From: Hymenobacter terricola
GTDB lineage: Bacteria; Bacteroidota; Bacteroidia; Cytophagales; Hymenobacteraceae
Reading direction: 5' to 3'
DNA length: 64,000 bases
Assembly (NCBI RefSeq): GCF_017921975.2
Contig: NZ_JAGEMO020000007.1
Coordinates: forward strand, 124,001-188,000
The notes beneath the pieces were generated by a model. It was not told the origin of the DNA. It ran no database searches and worked only from the letters and a program-made list of their open reading frames with translations. The position numbers were made by a program, and so were the translations under genes. Of this stretch, positions 37,901 to 46,310 are shown piece by piece. Each line of letters begins with the position of its first letter. Position 1 is the first letter of the stretch.

Positions 37901-38069
37901 GCTGGAACACATTGCGTCCAAACAAGTGCGCGTGTACGTGAGCGCCCAGAACCTGCTCACCCTGACCAAATACACTGGTTTCGACCCCGAAGTAGGCTCC
38001 CGCGGCGTGGACCTGGGCGTCTACCCGCAAGCGCGTGTGTTCCTCGCCGGCCTCAACATCGGTTTCTAA
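34914..38069 (+). CDS. SusC-like TonB-dependent receptor
   Basis: A 1,051-residue outer-membrane importer of oligosaccharides. The signal peptide is followed by a carboxypeptidase-like domain (VSGRVTGADGVGLPGVTVLV, about residues 44-120), a TonB-box region KLNEIVVVGYGTQQRGSVTG, and the plug with PLYVVDGFPL and ILKDASATAIYGVRAANGVV, the last being the SusC signature. The barrel ends QARVFLAGLNIGF. It is 71 bp after the GH3 gene and 21 bp before the susD-like gene. SusC forms a lidded channel with SusD. Confidence 0.96.
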   Translation: MKRNLYLIALTRSTAVLLACGLPALAHSAPATLAAGPLARPAADVPVSGRVTGADGVGLPGVTVLVRGTSLGTATGADGSFSLTAPEGSTLVFSFVGYATQSVVLSSANSSSLTVSLKEDTQKLNEIVVVGYGTQQRGSVTGAVSSVSSREIASQPVADATQAIQGRAAGVTVTSNGGAPGGAAGTSIRVRGITSAGNNNPLYVVDGFPLPDNGESQLNAISPNDIESIDILKDASATAIYGVRAANGVVIITTKRGKAGTSSINVDAYRGVQEVWRKLSLLNATEYAVINNENRIAAGQPIVVDRLRNPQALGEGTNWQDEVFRRAAIQNYSLSAAGGSDKARFSVAGSYFQQDGTIIGSHFERFTLRANGDVQVNKILKIGNSLSLTHVEDRQINSGGGNDGARNNEYGTVQQAIRIPSIIPIYRPDGYYYEPRGQQDNFVEENPLASATISNQKFIRNRALTTFFAELEPVKGLRFRTNLGADLVFENYNGFRPGVPELRVGTEVYNTRYTQETSGGTATSSYTPSFLIENTATYDHLFGDKHQVTVLAGQSAQSFGFSNVQAYRTGYSRNDLQVINTGPLNPALANGGIINPVAHIASYFARLNYEFAGKYLLSAIARYDGVSNFQPGSQFGFFPGVSAGWRISEEEFLKGNRVISNLKVRAGYGKVGNPNNAGRFAYLYAINSNIQYPFGAAGNIQTGAAPTRLANDQLRWETNNQANVGIDFGFLENRFEATVDIYERKSPNLIAPVPVSLVSGTYESVNRNAASAYNRGVDFSFTSHNFQGGESGFNWTTNLNLSAYKTRLESLGVGKPYDGLSGLSGVIVRYDQGQAFGSFYGYVADGLFQTPEDVRNHATQNGAAPGDIRFKDVNGDGVINADDRTFIGDPNPKFTYGVNNTFSYRGFDLNVFLQGSQGNKIYDQNRYVLESALYGNSNGSTRVLGRWTGPGTSNDVPRAIAGDPNTNLRVSSYYVEDGSYMRIKTLTLGYALPKSVLEHIASKQVRVYVSAQNLLTLTKYTGFDPEVGSRGVDLGVYPQARVFLAGLNIGF

Positions 38070-38090
38070 CCTTCTAATTTTCCCAACACG

Positions 38091-39569
38091 ATGTTATCCC
38101 TCCCTAAATACACCGGCAGCGCCTTGCTGCTCACGCTGGGCCTCTTCCTGACGGGCTGCGGCGAGAAATACCTGGAAGAATCCCCGACCGACCAGGTGAC
38201 CGACGCGAACTTCTACAAAACGACCACCGACGCCATTCAGGCCACCAACGCCATTTACAGCGAGCTGGGCAAGGGCGGCCAGTACAACTACGCCCTGTGG
38301 GGCATCGGCGACATCGGCGGCGACATTTCCTACACCGGCGGCGGCGGCGGCGGCGACGGCATCGAGCAGCAGCAGCTCGACCACTTCAACATCCCGACCA
38401 CCAACCCGCTGATTACCCGCCTGTGGGGCGGCTGCTTCATCGGCATTGGCCGCGCCAACATTGTGCTGCAGAAGGTGCCGACCATGCAAATTGACCCGGC
38501 CATTCAGACGCGCAGCCTTGGCGAAGCCGACTTCCTGCGGGCCAAGTACTACTTCGACCTGGTGCGGGCCTACGGCGATGTGCCGCTGCTGACCTCGCCG
38601 CCCACCACGCTGGACCAGGTAAACATTCCGCGCACCCCGGCCGCCCAGGTCTACGCGCAGATTGAGAAAGACTTGCTGGACGCCATCACCAAGCTGCCTG
38701 CCTCGTACAGCGGCGACGACCTGGGCCGCGCCACCAAATGGGCCGCTACCGGCCTGCTGGCCAAGGTGTACCTCACCGAAGGCAAACTGGCGGAGGCGGC
38801 CACGCAGGCCCGCGCCGTTATCAGCGGCAGCGGCAAAAGCATGTGGGCCAACTACGGCGACAATTTCAAGGTGGCCAATGAGAACGGCCAGGAGTCGTTG
38901 TTTGAAGTGCAGTACGTATCGGCCCGCAACCAGTACACGTTCGACGGCCTGGGCTTTGTGGGCAACGAATTCTTTGGCCCGCGCGGCCAGGGCATCGTGC
39001 CCCAGGGCGGCTACGGCTTCAACATCCCCGAAGACGCTTTCGTGGCCGGCTACGAAGCCGGCGACACGCGCCGCGACGTGACCATCTGGAAGCCGGGCGA
39101 CGTGTACCCCAACGGCCAGGTTCAGCCGACGTCGCTGCCGGGCTCGCCCCACGGCTACGGCTGCAAAAAGTGGTTTGTGGGCAAGGTGAACACCAACATC
39201 TGGGATTCGGAGCTTAACATTCCGGTGTTGCGCCTGGCCGAAGTGTACCTGATTCTGGCCGAGGCCGTGGGCCCCACGCCCGAAGGCCTGGAAGCCATCA
39301 ACAAGGTGCGCCGCCGCTCATTTGGCCAGCCCATCAACACGGCGGGCTCGCACGACCTCGCGGCCAGCCTCAGCGCCACGGCATTCAAAACGGCCGTGTG
39401 GCGCGAGCGGAAGTACGAGCTGGCGTTTGAGAACGACCGCTGGTTCGACATGAAGCGGACCGGTGAGCTGCTCGCCTACCGCGAGTTTCACCCCTTCAAC
39501 ATCGTGCTGCCCATTCCGCAGACGGAGCGCGACGTGAACCCCGGCCTGGCCCAGAATCCCGGCTACTAA
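38091..39569 (+). CDS. SusD/RagB-like glycan-binding lipoprotein
   Basis: A 492-residue surface lipoprotein; the lipobox LFLTGC places the lipidated cysteine at about residue 24. The family start KYLEESPTDQVTDANFYKTT, the helical repeat core (SLGEADFLRAKYYFDLVRAYGDVPL) and the C-terminal ELAFENDRWFDMKRTGE and IPQTERDVNPGLAQNPGY are all typical. A glycine run (GGGGGGDG) near residue 85 is unusual. It binds glycan and closes the SusC channel encoded immediately upstream. Confidence 0.96.
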   Translation: MLSLPKYTGSALLLTLGLFLTGCGEKYLEESPTDQVTDANFYKTTTDAIQATNAIYSELGKGGQYNYALWGIGDIGGDISYTGGGGGGDGIEQQQLDHFNIPTTNPLITRLWGGCFIGIGRANIVLQKVPTMQIDPAIQTRSLGEADFLRAKYYFDLVRAYGDVPLLTSPPTTLDQVNIPRTPAAQVYAQIEKDLLDAITKLPASYSGDDLGRATKWAATGLLAKVYLTEGKLAEAATQARAVISGSGKSMWANYGDNFKVANENGQESLFEVQYVSARNQYTFDGLGFVGNEFFGPRGQGIVPQGGYGFNIPEDAFVAGYEAGDTRRDVTIWKPGDVYPNGQVQPTSLPGSPHGYGCKKWFVGKVNTNIWDSELNIPVLRLAEVYLILAEAVGPTPEGLEAINKVRRRSFGQPINTAGSHDLAASLSATAFKTAVWRERKYELAFENDRWFDMKRTGELLAYREFHPFNIVLPIPQTERDVNPGLAQNPGY

Positions 39570-39651
39570 GCCGGCCGCCCGTCCGCCCGGGCTGCAACCC
39601 AGCGCGGGCGGGCCCTTGGTTTTCCCTTCATTCCTTCTCTGAGATATTCCC

Positions 39652-40911
39652 ATGAAAAATATAGTACGCGCGGCGGCACTGGGCCTGTTGATGGCCCCCC
39701 TGCTGCTGACTTCCTGCAAAAGAGCGGGCGACGATTACAAGCTGGAGGGCCCGGCGCCGCAGTCCAGCTTCACCTATCAGGTGAATACTGCCGAGTTTCC
39801 GACGGTGGTAACCTTCACCAGCACCAGCCAGGATGGATTCCTCTACGAGTGGAATTTTATTGGCGAAAACTCGCCGGCCACCGGCAATTCGGTGCAGCAC
39901 ACCTATCCGCGCGGCGGCACCTACCAGGTAGAGCTGATTACGGCCGGCAAGGGCGGCACGGGCATTTCGGCCAAGCAAACCATCACCATTCCCGATGCCT
40001 GCGCCAACGCCGCGTTCAGCAAGCTGGTGGACTGCGCCGGCAGCGGCACCCGCGTGTGGGCCTTCTCGGGCGCGGCGGGCGCCATTGTGAAAGAAACGGC
40101 AGCGGGCGTGCAGCTTTCGGCCTCGGGCACGCTGCCCGCCTGCCAGCTCGACGACCAGTTCTCGTTCAGCAACAGCTACTCGGTGAACTACGAAAGCGCC
40201 GGCTCTACCTACCAGAACGGTGCCTGCGGCACCTCGCTCAGCAGAAGCAGCAGCTTCGTGTTCCGGCCCAACACCGGCGGCAACCCCCAGATTGTGCTCA
40301 AAGGCAAAGGCGCTTTCCTCGGCCTGCCCGACTCGGTGGCGAACAAAACCTACGACATTCTGGAAGCTACTGACACCCGCCTGCGCCTGCGCGGCGCCAA
40401 CCCCGACGGCACCCGCACCACCGTCACCTTTGCCCCGTACGACGCCACGGCCCCCATCAAGCAGCTGCTCACCGGCGGCTCGTCGAAAACCTGGAAACTG
40501 GACAACACGGCCGATGCCCCCATTGTGGTGGGCACGGAAGCTGCCCCCACTTCCTACTTTGCCGGCGTGCTGGCCGGAGCGCTGCCCACCTGCCAGTCCG
40601 ATGACGAATACACCTTCTCCACGGCCAACACCATGGCTTATAATGCCCTGGCCGAAACCTTTGTGGCCGGGCCTTACACCTGCCAGGCTCCGCGCACCGC
40701 GACGTGGGCGTACACGTTTGGCCCCGCCGCCGGCACCGGCCTCGCGCAGTTCACCTTCAGCGACCCCGCCGCCTTTATTGCCGCCACCGACGCCTCGCCG
40801 ACCGAGCGCGTATACCGTATTCTGTCCATTGATGCCCAGCACCTGGTGCTCCGGGCCGGCAGCGGTCTGAACGGCGGCACGGTGTTCACCATCAAGATGG
40901 TGCCCAGATAG
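39652..40911 (+). CDS. PKD-domain surface lipoprotein, likely glycan-binding partner
   Basis: A 419-residue lipoprotein (lipobox LLLTSC near residue 23). A PKD domain at about 35-110 is marked by FTSTSQDGFLYEWNF and HTYPRGGTYQVELIT. Two related C-terminal segments each contain a tryptophan-poor beta domain with LPACQLDDQFSFSNS and LPTCQSDDEYTFSTA, so they are an internal duplication. No catalytic motif is seen. Position directly after susD and before two GH16 genes fits a SusE/F-type or surface glycan-binding protein; this role is inferred from position. Confidence 0.8.
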   Translation: MKNIVRAAALGLLMAPLLLTSCKRAGDDYKLEGPAPQSSFTYQVNTAEFPTVVTFTSTSQDGFLYEWNFIGENSPATGNSVQHTYPRGGTYQVELITAGKGGTGISAKQTITIPDACANAAFSKLVDCAGSGTRVWAFSGAAGAIVKETAAGVQLSASGTLPACQLDDQFSFSNSYSVNYESAGSTYQNGACGTSLSRSSSFVFRPNTGGNPQIVLKGKGAFLGLPDSVANKTYDILEATDTRLRLRGANPDGTRTTVTFAPYDATAPIKQLLTGGSSKTWKLDNTADAPIVVGTEAAPTSYFAGVLAGALPTCQSDDEYTFSTANTMAYNALAETFVAGPYTCQAPRTATWAYTFGPAAGTGLAQFTFSDPAAFIAATDASPTERVYRILSIDAQHLVLRAGSGLNGGTVFTIKMVPR

Positions 40912-40955
40912 GTGGGCATTAACCCTCGCCTTATTATTTAGCTAACAATCCTTTT

Positions 40956-41831
40956 ATGAAAATCCCATCCGTGATTACGCGGCGGAACTATCGGCTCGGG
41001 GCCAGCCTGCTGCTGGCCCTGGGCCTGATGTCCTCCTGCACCGATAAAGGCTCTACGTTTACCCCCGTGCCGCCCACGCCCGTGGTGCCGGTGGTGAACG
41101 AGGAAGCCCACAACTACGCCGACTACAACAACCTGGTGTGGAGCGACGAGTTCGACGGCAGCGCCCTCGACCAGACCAAGTGGGCCTACGAGCTGGGCGG
41201 CGGCGGCTGGGGCAACAACGAGCTGGAAGCCTACACCAATTCCAGCGACAACGTGTACCTGACCGGCGGCAACCTGGTTATTTCGGCCCGCCGCCAGCAG
41301 TCGGGCACCAACGCTTATACTTCGGGCCGCCTTATTACGAAGGGCAAGCAGAGCTTTCAATACGGCCGCATCGACGTGCGCGCCAAGGTGCCCAAAGGCA
41401 AAGGCGTGTGGCCGGCCATTTGGATGCTGGGGGCCGATATCGACCAGAATAACTGGCCCAAGTGCGGCGAAATCGACATCATGGAGCTGCGCGGCAGCCA
41501 GCCGCTCCAGTTTCTCACCACCATGCACTTCGGCACCAGCACCGCCGACCATCGCTACAAGGGCACGACGCAGGTAATGCCCGCCGACCTTTCGGCCGAC
41601 TTCCACCTTTTCTCCGTCGTGCGCAGCAAGGACTTGCTGCGTTTCTTCATCGACGGGCAGCAGTACTACTCCTTCACGGGCAGCGACGCCAGCCCGTTCC
41701 CGTTCAATAACCCGTTTTTCGCGGTGCTGAACGTGGCCGTGGGCGGCGACTTCGATGGCAACCCCGATGCCAGCACCACCTTTCCGCAGCAAATGCAGGT
41801 GGACTACGTGAAGTATTTCCAATATCGATAA
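40956..41831 (+). CDS. Glycoside hydrolase family 16 lipoprotein (beta-glucanase, laminarinase-like)
   Basis: A 291-residue lipoprotein (LGLMSSC, Cys about 28) with a proline-rich linker (VPPTPVVPVV) and one GH16 domain. LVWSDEFDG opens the domain, GGWGNNELEAYT follows, and the catalytic motif is GEIDIME, in which the first and last glutamates are nucleophile and acid/base. VWPAIWML lies before it. Bacterial GH16 enzymes with this layout usually cut beta-1,3- or mixed-linkage glucans by retention. It is close to its downstream neighbour in sequence, so a duplication is likely. Confidence 0.93.
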   Translation: MKIPSVITRRNYRLGASLLLALGLMSSCTDKGSTFTPVPPTPVVPVVNEEAHNYADYNNLVWSDEFDGSALDQTKWAYELGGGGWGNNELEAYTNSSDNVYLTGGNLVISARRQQSGTNAYTSGRLITKGKQSFQYGRIDVRAKVPKGKGVWPAIWMLGADIDQNNWPKCGEIDIMELRGSQPLQFLTTMHFGTSTADHRYKGTTQVMPADLSADFHLFSVVRSKDLLRFFIDGQQYYSFTGSDASPFPFNNPFFAVLNVAVGGDFDGNPDASTTFPQQMQVDYVKYFQYR

Positions 41832-41990
41832 GCCTGCCCGTCCGCACAGGCGCGTAGGCCCGCTGTCACTCCGGCTGGGGCTTGGTGGGAACAAATAGAC
41901 CCGCCGGATAGGCGGTGGCCGTACCCGGCTCATGGGAGCTGGGTGCGGCCGCCCCCGATGGCAGTAATGAGCAGTTAATTTCTCAACCGC

Positions 41991-42824
41991 ATGCTTTCAC
42001 CCCTGCTTGCCGGCCTGCTGTTCCTAAGCAGCGCCTTCCACACCGACTTACCCGCGCCGCCCCCGGACCGGCCGCGCTACACTTTCCACAAGCTGGCCTG
42101 GAGCGACGAGTTCAACTACACCGGCCTGCCCGATTCCACGAAGTGGACCTACGACGTGGGCGGCCACGGCTGGGGCAACAAAGAGCTGGAATACTACACC
42201 AAAAAGCGCCGCGAAAATGCCCGCGTCGAAGGCGGCAACCTCATTGTGGAAGCCCGCAAGGAAGCCCTGGTGGCCGGCAACGACTACACCTCCGCCCGGC
42301 TGGTATCGCGCGGCAAGGGCGGCAGCCAGCTCTATGGCCGCTTCGAAATCCGGGCCCGGATTCCGGGCGGGCGCGGCACCTGGCCCGCCATCTGGATGCT
42401 GCCCGATGCGAACACCTACGGCAACAAAGGCTGGCCGGATAACGGCGAAATCGACATCATGGAGCACGTTGGCTACGACCCCAACGTGATTCACGCCACC
42501 ACGCACTGCAAGGCGTACTATTTCCGCATCAACACCCAAAAAACCGGCATCACCAAAGTGGCCGATGCCACCACGGCTTTCCACACCTACGCCATTGAGT
42601 GGACGCCCGAAACCATCACCGCCGAAATCGACGGCGAGCTGTACTTCGCGGCCCGCAACGAGGGCACCGGCTGGGAAACCTGGCCCTGGGACAAGCCCTT
42701 CCACCTGCTGCTGAACGTGGCCGTGGGCGGCGAGTGGGGCGGCCAGAAAGGCATAGACGAAGCCGCATTCCCCCAGCAGATGGTGGTGGATTACGTACGG
42801 TTTTACGAGATGAAAAAAGCGTAG
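41991..42824 (+). CDS. Glycoside hydrolase family 16 beta-glucanase, second copy
   Basis: A 277-residue exported enzyme with a short hydrophobic N terminus (LLAGLLFLSSAFHTD) and no lipobox cysteine, so it may be periplasmic or secreted. The GH16 domain has LAWSDEFNYTG, HGWGNKELEYYT, TWPAIWML and the catalytic GEIDIMEHVGYDPNVIH, the extended version typical of laminarinases. The lack of a lipid anchor compared with the copy upstream suggests the two act in different places. Last gene of the polysaccharide locus. Confidence 0.93.
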   Translation: MLSPLLAGLLFLSSAFHTDLPAPPPDRPRYTFHKLAWSDEFNYTGLPDSTKWTYDVGGHGWGNKELEYYTKKRRENARVEGGNLIVEARKEALVAGNDYTSARLVSRGKGGSQLYGRFEIRARIPGGRGTWPAIWMLPDANTYGNKGWPDNGEIDIMEHVGYDPNVIHATTHCKAYYFRINTQKTGITKVADATTAFHTYAIEWTPETITAEIDGELYFAARNEGTGWETWPWDKPFHLLLNVAVGGEWGGQKGIDEAAFPQQMVVDYVRFYEMKKA

Positions 42825-42866
42825 CCTCACCAAACACTTCCTTCGAAGCTGTTTAATAAGCCCCCC

Positions 42867-42963
42867 GAACGTCATGCTGAGCGCAGCCGAAGCATCTTTA
42901 CCGCGTGAGTAATCAGATTTACTATTGCGGTAGAGATGCTTCGGCTGCGCTCAGCATGACCGT
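42867..42963. repeat. Palindromic repeat, family A
   Basis: Arms of about 38 bp start GAACGTCATGCTGAGCGCAG and include GAAGCATCT(T/C)TACCGC. It lies between the convergent GH16 and ilvA genes. Confidence 0.88.
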
Positions 42964-42986
42964 TATTTTGCGCTGTATATCGGCAA

Positions 42987-44255
42987 TTACACCAGCAGCG
43001 CCAGGAAATCGGGCTGGCCGTTCAGGTATTCGAAGCTGAAGCCCTCCTCCCCCATCCGGGCCTTGATGGCTTCCACGTCGTGCGGCTGCGTGACTTCGAT
43101 GCCGACGAAAACGGGGCCTTTTTCCTTGTTATTTTTCTTGATGTACTGAAAGTGGATGATGTCGTCGCCCTCGCGCAGCACGTTGTTTACGAAGCGGCGC
43201 AGGGCCCCGGGGGCCTGGTTGAAATTCACCATAAAGTAGTGTTTCAGGCCCTGATACTTGGCGGCGCGCTCCTTGATGTCCTCCATCCGGGTGATGTCGT
43301 TGTTGGAGCCGCTCACCACGCACACCACGGTTTTGCCCTGAATGCGGTTAGCAAACTGGTGCAGGGCCGAGATGGTGAGCGTGCCGGCCGGCTCCAGCAC
43401 AATGCCTTCCTCGTTGTACATCTTCAGCAAATCGAGGCAAACCTGGCCTTCGGGCACCAGCACCACTTCATCTAGCAATTCCCGGCACAGCTCATACGTG
43501 AGCTGGCCGGGGCACTTCACGGCCGCGCCGTCCACGAAGCTGTCGATGCTGGCCAGCGCCGCGTGCTGGTTGTTTTGGATGGCGTTGTGCATGGACGGTG
43601 CGCCCAGCGGCTGCACGCCAACGAGCCGGGTAGCCGGGCTCAGCAGCCGGAACACGCTGGCCACGCCCGAGGCCAGCCCGCCCCCGCCAATCGGCATGAA
43701 GCAGTAGTCGATGGGCACGGTGGCCGCTTTCAGAATCTCCAGCCCCACCGTGGCCTGCCCTTCCACAATGGCCAGGTCGTCGAAGGGGTGAATGAAGGTG
43801 CTGCCGCGCTCGTCACTGAACGCCTTCGCTGAGCGAAACGAGTCGTCGAAGCTGGCCCCGGTGAGCACCACTTCCACGTATTCCTTGCCGAAGAGGCGCA
43901 CCTTGTCCACCTTCTGCGCGGGCGTTTGGGCGGGCATGAAAATGTAGCCTTTCAGGCCCAGCAATTGGCAGGCGTAGGCCACGCCCTGGGCGTGGTTGCC
44001 GGCGCTGGCGCACACTATTTCGCGCTCCCCGATGATGGGCGGCAGCGTGCTCATCTTGTGGTAGGCCCCGCGAATCTTGTAGGAGCGCACCACCTGCAAA
44101 TCCTCCCGCTTGAGCAGCACCGTGGCCTCGTAGGTGCGCGAGAGGCCGTGGTTTTGCAGCAGTGGCGTTTTGTAGATGACGTGCTTGAGGTTGCGCGCCG
44201 CCCGCTCCACATTTTTCAAGGTCACGGCCGACGGGGCAGTGGTGGCGTTTTCCAT
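42987..44255 (-). CDS. ilvA: Threonine ammonia-lyase (threonine deaminase) IlvA
   Basis: A PLP enzyme that makes 2-oxobutanoate from threonine, the entry to isoleucine synthesis. 422 residues from the ATG at 44255; an upstream in-frame ATG lies in a palindromic repeat and is rejected. The PLP lysine is in VRSYKIRGAYHKM, the phosphate-binding loop is GGGGLASG, and ASAGNHAQGVAYA is the asparagine loop. The C-terminal regulatory part (HYFMVNFNQAPGALRRFV) is a single ACT-like domain, the short form of the family. It is the last gene of the ilv operon. Confidence 0.95.
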   Translation of the reverse strand: MENATTAPSAVTLKNVERAARNLKHVIYKTPLLQNHGLSRTYEATVLLKREDLQVVRSYKIRGAYHKMSTLPPIIGEREIVCASAGNHAQGVAYACQLLGLKGYIFMPAQTPAQKVDKVRLFGKEYVEVVLTGASFDDSFRSAKAFSDERGSTFIHPFDDLAIVEGQATVGLEILKAATVPIDYCFMPIGGGGLASGVASVFRLLSPATRLVGVQPLGAPSMHNAIQNNQHAALASIDSFVDGAAVKCPGQLTYELCRELLDEVVLVPEGQVCLDLLKMYNEEGIVLEPAGTLTISALHQFANRIQGKTVVCVVSGSNNDITRMEDIKERAAKYQGLKHYFMVNFNQAPGALRRFVNNVLREGDDIIHFQYIKKNNKEKGPVFVGIEVTQPHDVEAIKARMGEEGFSFEYLNGQPDFLALLV

Positions 44256-44274
44256 AAGGATTGGGAGAAAAAAG

Positions 44275-44309
44275 AACGTCATGCTTCGGCTGCGCTCAGC
44301 ATGACGTTC
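44275..44309. repeat. Short palindrome, family A
   Basis: AACGTCATGCTTCGGCTGCG with its inverted partner GCTCAGCATGACGTT between ilvC and ilvA. Confidence 0.7.
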
Positions 44310-44339
44310 AGGGATAGACGTTCAATGCGGACCGTTCAA

Positions 44340-44366
44340 CGACGAGACGCGAATACGCGTCTCTAC
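44340..44366. repeat. Short palindrome, family C, containing the ilvC stop codon
   Basis: CGACGAGACGCGAATACGCG followed by TCTCTAC repeats the inner unit of the element at 26411-26492. The minus-strand TAG of ilvC (44363-44365) is part of this unit. Confidence 0.7.
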
Positions 44367-45427
44367 ACCGCCTCCACCTTCTCGGCCGCTTTCGAACGCA
44401 GCTGGCGCACGGTGGCGCCGGTCTGCCACAGCTCGGAGTCGCGCACTTCTTTCAGCTCGGCGTCCAGCTCCTGGCGGTAGTTGGGGGTGGTGCCGCGCTC
44501 GATGGTGCGGGCGGCTTCTTTGCCCGAGGCCACGCTGTCGTACAGCTCATTCAGCACGGGCAGGGTGGCCTCGCGGAAGCGGCCTTTCCAGTCCAGGGCG
44601 CCGCGCTGGGCCGTCACCGAGCAGTTGGCAAACATCCAGTCCATGCCGTTTTCGCCCACCAGCGGCACCAGGCTTTGGGTCAGCTCTTCCACGGTTTCGT
44701 TGAAGGCCTCGGAGGGCGAGTGGCCGCGCTGGCGCAGCACCTGGTATTGGGCTTCGATGATGCCGGCCAGGGCGCCCATCAGCACGCCGCGCTCGCCGGT
44801 GAGGTCGGAGTACACTTCCTTCTTGAAATCGGTTTCGAACAAATAGCCCGAGCCCACGCCGATGCCCATGGCAATGGCTTTTTCCCAGGCCTTGCCGGTG
44901 GCATCCTGAAACACGGCAAACGAGGAATTCAACCCGCCCCCGGCCAGAAACAGACGGCGCAGGCTGGTGCCGCTGCCCTTGGGCGCCACCAGAATCACGT
45001 CCACATCGGCGGGCGGAATGATGTTGGTCTGCTCATTGAACGTGATGCCGAAGCCGTGCGAGAAGTACAGCGTTTTGCCGGCCGTGAGCTTGCTTTTCAG
45101 CATGGGCCACAGGGCAATCTGGCCGGCGTCGCTCAGCAGGTTGCACACGATGGTGCCGCGCTCGGCCGCTTCTTCCAGCGAAAACAGGGTTTCGCCCTCC
45201 ACCCAGCCGTCCTTGATGGCGCGGTCCCACGAAGACGTGCCCGAGCGCTGGCCCACAATCACGTTGAAGCCGTTGTCGCGCATGTTCAGCGCCTGGCCGG
45301 GGCCCTGCACGCCGTAGCCGATAACGGCAATGGTGTCGTCTTTGAGGAATTCCAGTGCCTTTGCGAGGGGGAATTCGTCGCGGGTGATGACGGTTTCGTC
45401 TACGCCGCCGAAGTTGATTTGGGCCAT
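44363..45427 (-). CDS. ilvC: Ketol-acid reductoisomerase IlvC
   Basis: Second common step of valine and isoleucine synthesis: Mg-dependent alkyl migration and NADPH reduction of acetohydroxy acids. 354 residues from the ATG at 45427 (MAQINFGG). The Rossmann loop is VIGYGVQGPGQALNMRDNGF, with the NADPH-phosphate region VGQRSGTSSWDRA; the metal-binding acids lie in the knotted C-terminal domain (FETDFKKEVYSDLTGERGVL). The upstream extension in frame lies in repeat sequence. It follows ilvN across a repeat, and its last codons run into another repeat. Confidence 0.95.
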   Translation of the reverse strand: MAQINFGGVDETVITRDEFPLAKALEFLKDDTIAVIGYGVQGPGQALNMRDNGFNVIVGQRSGTSSWDRAIKDGWVEGETLFSLEEAAERGTIVCNLLSDAGQIALWPMLKSKLTAGKTLYFSHGFGITFNEQTNIIPPADVDVILVAPKGSGTSLRRLFLAGGGLNSSFAVFQDATGKAWEKAIAMGIGVGSGYLFETDFKKEVYSDLTGERGVLMGALAGIIEAQYQVLRQRGHSPSEAFNETVEELTQSLVPLVGENGMDWMFANCSVTAQRGALDWKGRFREATLPVLNELYDSVASGKEAARTIERGTTPNYRQELDAELKEVRDSELWQTGATVRQLRSKAAEKVEAV

Positions 45428-45445
45428 GGGCTTGGGGGTTGGGTT

Positions 45446-45520
45446 GTAGCGCGGACTTTGTAGTCCGCACGTGGGTTGAAAGAACATCGTTTGACTCGCG
45501 GACTACAGAGTCCGCGCTAC
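45446..45520. repeat. Palindromic repeat, family B
   Basis: Starts GTAGCGCGGACTTTGTAGTC and ends with the inverted copy; homologous to 10228-10314. It begins 1 bp after the ilvN stop and fills the ilvN-ilvC gap. Confidence 0.85.
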
Positions 45521-45521
45521 T

Positions 45522-46130
45522 TTACATCGTAAACACCGCGTCGCGGCTGTTCAAAAACTCGTTTTCCGACACGTCCTCGCTGGGCTCGCGGCGCTCGAAT
45601 TCGCGCAGCTTGTGGTTGAAGCCGTCGCTGGCCTTGATGATGGCAATGCGGGCGCTGCGCACAAACTCAATCAGCCCGTATGGCTGCAAAACCTTAATCA
45701 GGTTGTCGGTTTCCTCGCGGTGCCCGGTGGTTTCAAACACCGTGTAATCCTTGCGAATCACCACGGCGCGGGCCCCGTTTTCGCGCAGCAGGCGCTCCAC
45801 GGAGGCCTTTTCGGCAATCACGTCGGTGGGCACTTTGTAGAGCGCCATTTCCTGCCAGATTACGTCGGCGTTGGTGTTGTAGTACACTTTCAGCACCTCC
45901 ACCTGCTTCTCAATCTGGCGGGCCAGCTTGCTCACCACCTCCTCCGTTTCGGTAATCACGATGTTGAAGCGGTGGATGCCTTCAATTTCGGACGGCGAAG
46001 TGTTCAGGCTCTCAATGTTGATTTTGCGGCGCGAGAAAATGATGGCAATGCGGTTGAGCAAGCCCACCTGGTTTTCGGTGTAAGCCGTGATGTTGTATTC
46101 CTGGCGGTCGATGGTTGGGAACTGGCTCAT
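45522..46130 (-). CDS. ilvN: Acetolactate synthase small (regulatory) subunit IlvN/IlvH
   Basis: A 202-residue regulatory subunit that activates IlvB and carries the valine site. The N-terminal ACT domain has YNITAYTENQVGLLNRIAII and INIESLNTSPSE; the C-terminal ALS_ss_C-type part includes YGLIEFVRSARIAIIKAS. It is about 30 residues longer than E. coli IlvH, with an acidic tail (REPSEDVSENEF). It follows ilvB in the same direction, with a 138-bp palindromic repeat between them. Confidence 0.93.
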   Translation of the reverse strand: MSQFPTIDRQEYNITAYTENQVGLLNRIAIIFSRRKINIESLNTSPSEIEGIHRFNIVITETEEVVSKLARQIEKQVEVLKVYYNTNADVIWQEMALYKVPTDVIAEKASVERLLRENGARAVVIRKDYTVFETTGHREETDNLIKVLQPYGLIEFVRSARIAIIKASDGFNHKLREFERREPSEDVSENEFLNSRDAVFTM

Positions 46131-46152
46131 GAGTGGTTGGGTATCGTTTCTC

Positions 46153-46290
46153 AGAACGTCATGCAGAGCGAAGCGCAGCGGAGTCGAAGCATCTCGCGTG
46201 CTGTCACTAATTCAATCGTTCTATTGATGTGGATTACTAAGGCAAGCGAGATGCTTCGACTCCGCTGCGCTTCGCTCTGCATGACGTTCT
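46153..46290. repeat. Palindromic repeat, family A, perfect 45-bp arms
   Basis: Arms 46153-46197 and 46246-46290 are exact reverse complements beginning AGAACGTCATGCAGAGCG. The longest and most perfect copy of the family in the window, located between ilvB and ilvN. Confidence 0.9.
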
Positions 46291-46310
46291 TTTTTTGTTC
46301 TGCCTTCGTT

